Positions 49,226 through 60,187 of a stretch of DNA of 64,000 nt are shown in pieces (within the stretch, counting starts at the first letter, position 1; each line of letters begins with the position of its first letter). A model generated the notes under the pieces. It did no database searches. It saw only the letters and a list, made by a program, of their open reading frames with translations, and was not told where the DNA came from. The stretch comes from Branchiostoma lanceolatum (lineage: Eukaryota > Chordata > Leptocardii > Amphioxiformes > Branchiostomatidae): assembly GCF_035083965.1 (NCBI RefSeq), contig NC_089722.1, forward strand, positions 32,205,958 to 32,269,957, read 5' to 3'. The position numbers were made by a program, and so were the translations under genes.

Positions 49226-49381
49226 TAGCCTCTACCAGGCCCCGCGGATGGCTGGAAAAATAGAGGGTCCAATATTCCAAACTGTAACTTCTATAGCGGA
49301 CTAGCTTCTCTGGCATGTTATCCGTCTATTTGGCCAATTTCTACGATATTTCCAGCGTCCTATAGAGCCTGGTAGAGGCTA
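49226..49381. mobile_element. TAGCCTCTACC foldback element, 156 bp
   Basis: TAGCCTCTACCAGGCCCCGC and inverse; flanks ACTATAATC / ACTATACTC (8 of 9). Confidence 0.88.
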
Positions 49382-50234
49382 ACTATACTCTATTTAGACA
49401 GCAGAAATAGGTAGCTAATTTTCTGCGATTAAAAAGCTAAGGTGACATCTAAATTATGTTTTAAACAATGAAGAATCAACAAGAGCTTGTCACAATGGAT
49501 CAAAGAAGGTACAAATCAGATATATTATCACATGAATGAAGATCCATGTCTCAAAGAAGCCGCCGTGTTTTAGAGATAAATCAGGAAAGGTGAGAAGTAA
49601 TTAATAGGCGCACACAGGTGGAGTGCGCGTCTCAAGGGTCGACTTCTTTTGTCTTTAAGTAGTTCTCACCTGGTCTCGAACTGCTCCCTTTGTTTTTGTG
49701 CAGACACGCTTGTTGAGAACGGCTCGTACGGTCACATCATTTTGTACCTTGGAGGTTTATTAGAAACCTGGTGCTTGTACCGAGAAACTGAAAGGAAAAG
49801 GGTTCGGGACAAAAATTGTCAGAATGACGAAAATTTAAGTATTGTACATAACGACGTCAACTCTAATATTTGCGCCGGGTATGTTCTGAGACCGCCACAT
49901 TCAGAAAAAAATATCAATACAGAATCAGTGATCTTCAACGCATGGGCACTTCAGATAACCAAGTGTTTGGTTCAAGTAAGGAGGTTTAAACCTCCTTGGT
50001 TCCAGACATTATTGAGAATGCCTTGATAATACTGTTTCTTTCAAATACATGCGTCGATTTAAGGGTATGATTAAGGGTATCAAAAGGAAGTATGAATGCT
50101 TACGTTATGAAATTATATTTGTGTCTCTATGTGAGTCTATCAATTGAAATGCTAATATAGCCGCATGCAGTAAATGTTAACATTTTGATATTCACAATTT
50201 TTTTACAAATATGTTGGATCGGACCTCCTGCACT

Positions 50235-50303
50235 TGCAAGTGAAACCCTGGCAAATGTTCTTCCTATAGCCGGCGTAGTTAGTCTGGTATAGACTATGCA
50301 CTT
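50235..50303. mobile_element. Fragment of the AGACTA-end element family
   Basis: AAGTGAAACCCTGGCAAATG, CCTATAGCCGGCGTAGTTAG and GTATAGACTA match the right half of 29007-29181. Confidence 0.65.
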
Positions 50304-51411
50304 CGCAAAAGGATAGAAATACTAGCAGAATTCAGTTGAATTTCTACTGTAAAACTAAACTGAATTGGAAAAAATTGTATCACAAACACATCCAATGGTG
50401 ACTTTTTTCTTATAGTTTTTCACATGACTGTCAAATTTTTTTTTTCCATAGCCAGGGGCTTGAACTAGTCAACAAAATGTGTTACTTTGTCTTAAAAAAG
50501 TGAGGAATCTATTGTTTCTTAGTATTTGGCGACTCTTTCCGAACTGCGCCGTAACAGACAAGTGTCGTGATTGGCGCGACATCAGACGAGATCGTATTCA
50601 TGAGAACAGAATCAATTAAACAAACACTTTGCTCTGGGAAAAAGTACTAGTAGTCTGCAGTAGTGTACTTAAATCCATGGATAGTTTAGCTTCTTTTTGT
50701 ATTTTTTTTTGTATGTGGGTATCATATAGATATGCTGAGTGCTACGGTAAATATATTTCTTGTAAGTCGCTTGCTACAAACCAAAGATTTTTTTTTCTGA
50801 AACCTCCTTGTACAAAGTAAACGTCGAGTAATATATTATCAATTTTAGAGGATAACTGTTCCTATTGCAACGTGACTCTTGTATGAAATAATTTGTTTGT
50901 GGGACTACAGAGGCAGACAGACATGTATGAAACGATCGCTCCTGTCTGTAACAAGACATACATAATTAATCATGAATAAATTCTAGCCTCTTCAAAGGAG
51001 TCTTATCCGAATGATGACGTATCGTGAAACGTGCGGCGGCGTACTTCTCAGTTCCGCCCGACTTCTCACACTGTCGTCTGACTCACGACTGACGTGTCTA
51101 CTCAACACACCTTTACAAATGTCTCCTCAGGAATCGTGTCAGAACTTAAAAACCTGGCGAAATCATGCCCTACAAAGATTATTAGTGTAAAAAAAAACTA
51201 TCAAACAAACACGGTGACCGAGCGAGCTAAGCGGATTAAAAACGCTGCACTGTTTGGTTAAAGGTATTGTCCTGTTTGTAAGTATATCTTCTGAGCTAGA
51301 ACAATCGAAACGTGAATCGCACTTTTAGCCTAATAGCATTGATACACAGCTATGCCTGATAAGAATAGCCCCCCTCCATTTTTGAGTTATTTTGCCACCC
51401 ATGTAATGTTA

Positions 51412-51647
51412 GGACCCTGTCACACTTGCGTATATTCAAAGGTACGTGAGTTGCGCATTAAAATTTCTTATGGTTTAAGTACTTAGTAAGGTTTGCGGGG
51501 AAAAAGTTGTTTTCTACTTTGACCCACCGTTGTGCAGCCTAGTGATCGAACCTAAGAAATCACTTATTCGGCTGCAAACTTAAGCCATAAACATGTTACT
51601 ACGCAACTCATGCGGACTTGTCTATACGCACAAGTGTGACAGGGCCT
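51412..51647. mobile_element. PIF/Harbinger-like MITE, 236 bp
   Basis: GGACCCTGTCACACTTGCGTATA and inverse TATACGCACAAGTGTGACAGGGCC, with TTA just outside both ends. Confidence 0.72.
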
Positions 51648-52689
51648 TTACACCCCCATTCCACGCGATGAAGTGATTTTAAAGAGCGCTCAAAAAATTA
51701 AAAAAATCTTTTTAATGCTTTGTTGTCTTTTTAGTCATACTTTTACATTTTGATTAATATAACAATTGTTAAATCAAGGATTACACGAAACCCAATTTAG
51801 GTCACAGCGTGATCGCCGTCTAGTGAAATGGGGGCCTTAACATCATTTATCACTCACTAACATGGTCTTTGTGTACATCTATCCCAAAATGAAATACAAA
51901 TGTCGACTTTTTTACGGACCAGGTTTATTGAACCCACTGTCTTTTTAAATTGCATTTCTACAACTCTGATAAGGACAATAAATAACTGCAATGTAAAATT
52001 AGAACGTGACATTGCTTGCAAAACTTACAGGACGACATAGATTGGTATCTTACACTGCAACTGTTAAAAAAAGACAGACACCTACACAGGTTATACATAA
52101 TTTATCATGAATTAATTACAGCCTCTTCAAAGGTTTCTTGTCGGAATGACAGAACTCCACATTTCTGTGAAACGTGTGGCGGGGCGGCGGCGCGCTTCTC
52201 GGTTCTGTAAGACTTCTCACACTGTCGTCTGAACCGCACGACTAGAACACTTCTCCACACCTTTACAAACGTCTGGTCAGAAGTGTGAAAACTTGCGAGT
52301 TCATGCCCCAAAAGGATCCGTGTCATAAACAGAGTGAACGCAGTGACATACTAGCAGCAAGAAGTTTGAATACCTAGGCTCTCTGGGTACAAATATAGCC
52401 AAGTAGTTGTAATGATAAATTCCTGAGCTACAACAGTCACACAAAAAAAGAAATTGTAGGCTAATAACCTTTTTCAATTTTGCTAATAAACACTAAAAAA
52501 GTGATGCCTGAGACTAGCTCCTCACTATTTGAGTACGCACTTTGGACATCGACGTAGCGCCTCTTACCCCTAGGCTCTACAAAGAGACGGGGTTTCTGTA
52601 TACATTATACATTTTTATTACTTATCATATGATGATAGGCAAATTATTATAGGCACGTCGGATGAATAGGGCGCTACCGTGATGTATTA

Positions 52690-52784
52690 CTAGTACTAAT
52701 CTCCAAGTAGATCTATCGGTGGTAAGACGGTATCAAAAGGGCCAAGGAGTATCCAAAAGCCACCGATAGATCTGCTTGGAGATT
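52690..52784. mobile_element. AATCTCCAAG foldback element
   Basis: AATCTCCAAGTAGATCTATCG and inverse; GATGTATTA is present at 52681-52689 and 52785-52793, with 8 unpaired bases on the left. Confidence 0.82.
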
Positions 52785-53653
52785 GATGTATTATATTGTC
52801 TTTTCTAATAAGTTCAGTTTCAAAGCCTTTGTGAAGATTATGAAGAGTGACCCGTCTAATATGGAAAACTTTTATTCACTTTGATACGAAACGATGAATT
52901 AGATTGGGATCTAAAAATCTTGCAAAGCTAGGTTGTAACTGTAAGACCAAATTGAAATCAATCCGCCATATTATAATAAGTTAATTGCAATTTCATGCCC
53001 GTAGGCTAATTACAAGTGTACAACAATTATTGACGGTGTACGAACATGACGAAAAACATAAACTTTGATAAAGCATACATGTAAAACAAATGACGAAGAT
53101 GAAACTACGTTGCTAGTCTACGATACGTTTCTAAGTGGTCATCCGCGGTTATTTTCAATGCAAGGTGGCCCATATGTGCGCTGTTTATGAGAAGAAGAAA
53201 AAAGGTAGACATACATGAATCGACCATTTATTGTGTCTGTCAGAAGCTTTACATAACTTATCATGAGCTAAATCCAGCCTCTTCCAAGGTTTCGTGTCGG
53301 AATGACAGTACTCCACAGTTCTGTGAAACGTGTGACACGGTAGCGGCGTACTTCTCAGTTCTGTAAGACTTCTCACACTGTCGTCTGAACCGACTAGGTG
53401 TGTTCACTAGAACATGTCTCCACACCTTAACAAAAGTCTCCTCAAGAAGCGTGTCAAAACTGTCCCGAGAAGAAGTATTGTGCGCCCATGTCCTAAAAAA
53501 GTATGTATCAAAAAGAAATTAAAATCTTTGGCTGAGCAAGGAGGTTGCATTGTCAAAGTAAAAATGTTATCTGTTAGAACAAGGAGGTTAAAATGATATT
53601 TTAACCTCCTTGGTTAGAATACGTTCCGACCTGCAAATTGACCCTTGTGTCAC

Positions 53654-53899
53654 TAGCCTGGAAAACATACCATCGGGGGCTCCCCGATATCTCTACGGCG
53701 CTGGGAGGGATGCCCACCCGCCCAGACAGCTTAGCCCGCTCGTGTGTGGGTTTGTGGCCTTGGATCTACGGTGGCGGCGAAACTACGGTGGCTGCGAAAC
53801 TCTATATGGCGGCCAAGAAGACAATCTGACAGTAACGGGTCAATTTAGCAGACTGGGCCCGGTAAAACACACCTAAGCCGACCCGTAGAAACTAGGCTG
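53654..53899. mobile_element. TAGCCTGGAAA-family element, exact 9-bp duplication
   Basis: Second copy of the 11766-12045 family (TAGCCTGGAAA.CATACC, GGCTCCCCGATAT.TCTACGG, CCGCCCAGACAGCTTAG), flanked by TTGTGTCAC on both sides. Confidence 0.88.
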
Positions 53900-55779
53900 T
53901 TGTGTCACTAGTTTGTGAGACGAAAATAATCGACCAAGTGGCATGTATGGTTGATATATTCATCATGAATAAAATTTGAGCCTTGTAATTAAAGGTTTCT
54001 TGTCCGAATGATGACGTATTGTGAAACGTGTGGCGGCGTTCTTCTCAGTTCCGCCCGACTTCTCACACTGCCGTCTGAACCGCACGACGCCTACTCAACA
54101 CACCTTTCCAAATGTCTCCTCAGGAATCGTGAAGACCTAAAAAAACATTTTGGGCCCACGACCTAAAAATCAGTTTTGTGCGTTCATGTTTTTGAATATT
54201 TCAATGAATTATCAAGTTGTTGTTTATTCTGTTCCCGACATGTATACTAGTACGTCATGTCCTTAAAATGTTGTATGAAAAAATTTAAACGATACATCTG
54301 AGCCATGAACTTTGTCATTGTCGAAATGTTGTCTATAAGTATAAGAATACGTGCCGACCAGCAATTTCAACTTTCCTTTCAATGAATGAATATAGTGAAG
54401 ACCATGTGGTCGCTGTTTTTCTGTTAGTGAGACGAAAAAGGCAGACATATATGAAACGATCGACACAGTTGTGTGCGTACATGATTGATATATTCATCAT
54501 GAATAAATTCGAGTCCCTTCAGAGGTTTCTTGTCTGAATGATGACGTATTGTGAAACGTGCGGCGGCGTACTTCTCAGTTCCGCCCGACTTCTCACACTG
54601 TCGTCTGAACCGCGACTGACGTGTCTACTCAACACACCTTTCCAAATGTCTCCTCAGGAATCGTGACCACATAAAAAACATTCCGGGCCCACGACCTAAG
54701 AATCAGTTTTGTGCGTTCATGTCTTTAAAATGGTGTAGTAAAAATTACAACGATATACCTGAGACATGAACTTTGTCATTGTAGAAATGTCGTCTATAAG
54801 AGTACGTCCCGACCAGCAATTCCGACTTTCAATGAATGAATGAAGACCAGGTGGTGCTTGTGTTTCAGTTTGTGAGACGAAAAAGCCAGACATATATGAA
54901 ACGATCGACCAGTTGTGTACATGATTGATATATTCATCATGAATAAATTTGAGTCTCTTCAGAGGTTTCTTGTCTGAATGATGACGTATTGTGAAACGTG
55001 CGGCGGCGTACTTCTCAGTTCCGCCCGACTTCTCACACTGCCCTCTGAACCGCACGACTCACGACTGACGTGTCTACTCAACACACCTTTCTAAATGTCT
55101 CCTCAGGAATCGTGTCAAAACGTACAAACCCCGTGAGCTCATGCCCAAAATCTGTATTTGATAGAGATAAAAGAATATAACGTTTGTAACTGAGCAATGA
55201 GTTTGCATACCTTGGACTGCCGGAATAATAAGAAGTTTATTGCAAGTTCATGCCCGTGGGCTAATTGCAAATACATGATAAAAACATAGGAAAAACATAT
55301 AAGCGTCAGTAAACTGTGTCTGACTTTGCTGTAACAATAGGTTACTGGTACTATATACAATTGTTGGCTATATCTAAATTAAAAAAAAAACGTCGCCATA
55401 GAATTAAAAGACAAACGCACTGTTACTAAACACAACATCCTTTCAATATTCTAATTCTAAAAACCTTATGAAAAGCTACCATTTTGTAATCGCTCACAAA
55501 ATGATGACTTCGGGCTTTAGATTTAAAAGCCGTCCATGTTAGGCTCGATCAAAACCAACCAACCGAGTGTCCAACTGACGGACAATTCACCAGCAGTATT
55601 TTTGGCTGCAAGATGGCGCTCATTTGAAAATCTCGTTTGTAGAGACACGTTTAATTATACGAAATGATCATCTGTGTCGTCATAAGTTATGCATAATTTA
55701 GAATAGATTATGTCCAGTCTCTTTAAAAGTTTCTTATCGAAATGACATTACTAACATAATGAAAGAAGCACGTGAAACG

Positions 55780-55918
55780 TAATCTCCAAGCAGATTTAAC
55801 GGTAGCGATGATAGTATCCAAAGAACAAAAGCAGTACATGTCGGTGGCTAGTTTGACTGCCTTCGCCCTTTGGATATATGCTGTCATTGCCACAGGTAAG
55901 TCTCGGTGCGTGGAGATG
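55780..55918. mobile_element. AATCTCCAAGCAGAT foldback inserted in a clustered repeat unit
   Basis: AATCTCCAAGCAGATTTAACG on the left and a diverged GTGGAGAT on the right, with inner ATCCAAAG/CTTTGGAT arms. It interrupts the last GC-rich repeat unit between GTGAAACGT and its continuation. Confidence 0.72.
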
Positions 55919-56881
55919 CCGTCAAACGTGTGGCGCGGCGGCGGCGTACTTCTCAGTTCCGCCCGACTTCTCACACTGTCGTCTGAACCGCGCGACTGAC
56001 GTGTCTACTCAACACACCTTTACAAATGTCTGGACAGGAATTGTGTCAGAACTTAAAAACCTGACGGGATCATGCCCAAAATTTGTGTTCTGTGATTTTT
56101 GGCGGCTGCTTATGAGCAAGAAAACTTACATCACAAGAAAACCTTGCATTTATAATAGAAACAACAATGACGTTTTACACACAAAAACAGCATGTTTTCA
56201 TCCATGAATTTTCAACCAGTTTTAACGGGGGTAAAAGAAAATAACTGTTTTAAGTTTCTTTACATAAAACTGAAGGTTATAGACTTTATACTCTTTATTA
56301 TTTTTTTTCCTTTTTAATAGGTTGGATTTTATGTTTTAATTCCTACATGCATGTTTTAGGTGTAAAGATTTCTACAAAAATGCTATGAATGCGAATGCAC
56401 TATCCTTATAAATGCATGGCCTACATAGCCTACATAATATCAGTAATAACTCAACTATTACAAATTTAATTTATTATCTAACAGGCTTTTTATTTTGTTA
56501 AATCATTTAGACACTGCTTCACTAACTTAAGTCCAAGAATAATTGACTTTTGGAGGTGTCCTTTGCGACTTGACCGGAAAAAGCTAGCTAGATGTCGACG
56601 CCATGCCTGCGCTATTCTGTTTCATTCAAGTTTAGACCAACAAAACAGAACAAAACCTTTTAAAATCTTCAAATGCGGTGAAGTACATATGGTAGACATT
56701 GCTTGGAGAGTAACTTACCAACCGAATGTCTTTCAGCGCTTGACAATTTGCGCACCGAATATATTTCACCACGTTACCACAGAAACTTGCACTGTGGATT
56801 TTTCAAAAACTGTCGTCGCCGCTTTCTACCACTGTCCCAAACTTGGTATCAAATTCTAAACGATCATCACGTTGTACGGTC

Positions 56882-57095
56882 AAGACATCCGTATCTTTAA
56901 AGAAAACAAAAACAAAAACAGCACATCGCACTTTCTAAGAAATTTGTCGACTCCTCAACACATTCGTATCTTTAAAGAGGACAAAAACAGCACATCGCAT
57001 TTTCTAAGAAATTTGTCGACTCCTCAACACATCCGTATCTTTAAAGAAGACAAAAACAGCACATCGCACTTTCTAAGAAATTTGTCGACCCCCCA
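56882..57095 (+). repeat. In-frame tandem repeat, 69-bp unit, three copies
   Basis: Each unit has CGTATCTTTAAAGA, ACAAAAACAGCACATCGCA, TTTCTAAGAAATTTGTCGAC (starts 56886, 56961, 57030); the first is 6 bp longer. In one frame it reads IRIFKEDKNSTSHFLRNLST repeated (23-residue period), but no gene context supports translation. Confidence 0.88.
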
Positions 57096-57119
57096 TTCAG
57101 GAAGAGAAATGTACCGGTG

Positions 57120-58240
57120 ACAAATTAGTCCAAAGGATTACCAACTGCCACGTAACTTATCCTTAGCTTTATCCAGGGGTCTTACGCCTGCACTTTAAGT
57201 GGCCCAAATGAAATATGTCTGCGTGGATTCTACAAGTCCCTAGTGGTCGCACCGACGTCTCGTAAGGATGAAAATAAGGGCTTTCTCTGTTTGATGTCTA
57301 TCCCAGGCGCCGGGCACGTGAGAATTTATTGATGCGAGTTGCCCCCCGGCTTCACACCTTACCGGGACGGAGAACTAATCCGGGAAGAAATATGAAGACG
57401 TGGAGAGATTGGGGAGGGGTGCATTAGTACGGGCGCGCACATTTGTGCTGAATGTCAAAGCCAGGGCGCGACTGTAAGGAGCCCTTCAAGTACTTTTTCA
57501 CACCTTCTGTTCGCTAGAAATGGTAATAAGGAGCGACAAGAGTATAGAGGGGTGCTACACTCAACCTTAATGGTTAGATAAAAGTGGACATAAATGTCTT
57601 CAAAGTACAAACTATACTTTACTTCTTTCTTAAGGTCTTTTATGTTCACATTCCTGACTATGAAAGTCAAGTTGGTACTTGAATGTAGAAGAAAGTTAAC
57701 TTTGCACTATAAGTACGCGTATATTCTCCTTAAAAGTTTCCTTCTGATCGTAAAAATGAGGTTTGTTGGTTTGGTTAAGGTTGAGTCAGTTCTAAGCTAG
57801 TACACACACCAAATGACTAAAAACTGACAAAATGACAAATGACAAAGAACTAAAAATAACTACCATGCAGTACCACTAAATGAGAAGCAAACCCTTCAAC
57901 CTCGTAAAACCGTGAAATAGTCGATAAAAAAGTTGTAAAAATTAACTGGGCACATGTAACATAATTCCACCAGGGTGCATAATTACGCCACCCTGAAAAG
58001 ATACCCCCAAACATATATCCAACCCAACGTCCCCAAGTATAATGCCCTCCTGTATGTCTAAACTGTGCATACTTGGAGGAGTGCTGCACTAGAGATCTCT
58101 CAAACCCACTGTTTTTTTGTTTTTTTTAAGTGGCGGATTTATGTAACCCGGTGGATTACAAGCGCAGTTAGTTACATTCGTTTTTTAGTTGTAGTACGAT
58201 GTTCAGCAAAGCTATATGTCATAAGAATAATCTACGACAA
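57120..58240. other. Intergenic, nothing recognised
   Basis: No gene, RNA or bounded element that I can support. Confidence 0.5.
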
Positions 58241-58248
58241 CATTTCCC

Positions 58249-58371
58249 TAGCCTGAGTGCTAGCCTCCGTAGTGACCGCTGGCTCAAAAAAAAATCGCTT
58301 GCTAACCACGGTGGTTAGCAAGCGATTTTTTTTTGAGCCAGCGGTCACTACGGAGGCTGGTACTCAGGCTA
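58249..58371. mobile_element. 123-bp TAGCC foldback element, exact 9-bp duplication
   Basis: Ends TAGCCTGAGTGCTAGCCTCC and GGAGGCTGGTACTCAGGCTA, flanked by ACATTTCCC on both sides; arms nearly perfect. Confidence 0.92.
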
Positions 58372-58574
58372 ACATTTCCCGTTTCCCGTCACACGACGAC
58401 ACATACACAACTCTCCTTAGAAGCTGCCATTTGTCGTAAAAAATATCGCATGGCTTGGTTTGTTTGTTTGCATTGCATACCCGGTAAACCACCCCATGGC
58501 GTAACACACCAGGTTTGTACTGAAGAGTACAAGCTGCATGTCCTGACAGATTTATTTGATCCACTCACATGTGC

Positions 58575-58860
58575 ACCGAGAAGTACCCCTACTCTTTTCG
58601 ATAATTGTGGTGGGTTCTTTAACATCCTGGAAGTGTGGCTCTCCTCAAAGTTTCAGACACTGAACTTCCATTTAACGTCATATCCAAGAGACGTCCCTAT
58701 CCGAAGCTGAAGTACTCATTTTCAGTGAATTCGAAGTGAGGAAAATCGTGTTAAGTGCCTTTCCCAAGGACTAAGCGTCAAAGGAGCATGCCAGGGGATT
58801 CGAACCTAGGGCCTCTGGACCAAACACCCTGCCATTACGCCACGAGGGCTTTGACTTTCG
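58575..58860 (-). mobile_element. tRNA-derived SINE with adjoining dispersed repeat
   Basis: Minus strand B box AGGTTCGAATCCC and AAGTGCCTTTCCCAAGG-type stem (inverse of 19770-19905). The left part matches 5020-5130. Confidence 0.62.
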
Positions 58861-59039
58861 GTCGATGTTCTGAACTTGAACATGATAAACAATGTTGCTT
58901 CTTAAATCACTTACTTGCAACTTATCATTGCTATGCTACGAACCTTCATGGATGCAAACAAAGGATGATTCGTGATTCAGTTCTGTTGACGTAATCTCTA
59001 AGCAGATGTGGGGATGTACGTCTTTCTAGGACGAAACTA

Positions 59040-59195
59040 GGCGGTGTGTTTGCAGTGGTTTTAAGTTTGTGGCAGTGCTATACTCCTACAGTATTGGAAA
59101 AAAATGTTCGCTGTGGTTTTAAGTTTGCAATGGAACGGTCGCTGCGAAAACTGCAAACATAAAACCACCACGAACATTTCTGCATTTACAGTATT
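59040..59195. repeat. Dispersed inverted repeat, second copy of 25470-25690
   Basis: GTGGTTTTAAGTTTG.GGCAGT, ACAGTATTGGA and AAAACCACCACGAACA in the same order. Confidence 0.7.
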
Positions 59196-60187
59196 CTTCA
59201 GAGGGCGGTCTAAGGGATGTGGGTTGACCTTAGTATTCTCCAAACAGAGGTTTCAGACGAGAGGGCTAAAACTAGGAGTGGCCACAATTTTTAACGTGAA
59301 GGGAGAGAAACGTTGTAAATAGAACACATGAAAGTTGACCGTGTTGAAACACTTTATTTCAAGCGTCAGTCTACTTAAGGTATGAATGGCTTGCTGGGAA
59401 AGTCATGAGTAGCCACATGCATATCTTCATTTGGCACCCTTCTCTTAACATAACTTCTGACACATCTTACATCCAAACTAACAAATACACCATACGGAAC
59501 AAAGAAACAACAGAAACACATCTAAATTTCCTACTAGTTTTGTCAAATCTACTCTATTGAACATCGAACCGATTCAAACACAAAACATCTAGAGGTAAAG
59601 AATTTGTACATCTAATCCAAACGCAACTTTTTTCCTCGTCATCGAATGCTCCTCTAGGTATGCTGCTTCTTATAATACTGCAATGGACAGAAAATAATCT
59701 TAAAAACGATAACGTAGTAGCAGCCCTGATACATTGCAACTCGAGTCTTTTAAGCAACTTCTATCCAGGTACACTGGTAGGCCTTACTTTACAGGTACTG
59801 GACAGTCTTCATATATATTTGTATAGAATCTCTTTGTTTTTAATTTACCCTGAGTTGTTGAGAGAACTCCTGTCACCCTGTTGAGGTGTCCAGCGAGGTA
59901 GCACCATTATTCAGTTCCTTTATGTTGTTAGTATATACAGGCAGGTTCGTAACAGGAAGTACTAAGACTACTAAATTGGAAGAGTTCCATTCTTCTAATC
60001 ATCACATGTTTGATACTTAAGCAACAGTTCTGTTTAGTTAATACTCTTCTTCAACTCAAGTATGGCTTTTTTTAACTATCAAATGTGGTGAGTTTTGATA
60101 AGGCCTAAACTCATCGAAATTCCGTTTTTCCCGTCCCCGATGACGGGGACAAGCTAGTTCCTTATACATGCAACAGGATGGAATTTC

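Larger units (their letters stand above)
50995..56075 (+). repeat. Cluster of seven same-orientation GC-rich repeat units
   Basis: Units lie at about 50995-51185, 52120-52310, 53275-53465, 53975-54135, 54500-54670, 54940-55145 and 55710-56075 (the last split by a foldback). All run in one direction and share GTGAAACGTG, GGCGGCG..CTTCTCAGTT, GACTTCTCACACTG.CGTCTG, ACACCTTT.CAAA and GTCTCCTCAGGAATCGTG. The 54.48 and 54.92 kb units are true tandem copies with a 440-bp period including their spacers. No frame is open across copies, so they are unlikely to be coding. No polymerase III boxes found. Nature unknown. Confidence 0.85.

Noticed and set aside
52105..55055. Minus-strand frames RFRRQCEKS..TEKYAAA in the clustered repeat
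   Set aside because: Similar peptides appear in some copies, but frames break with stops and shifts in most units, so coding is unlikely.
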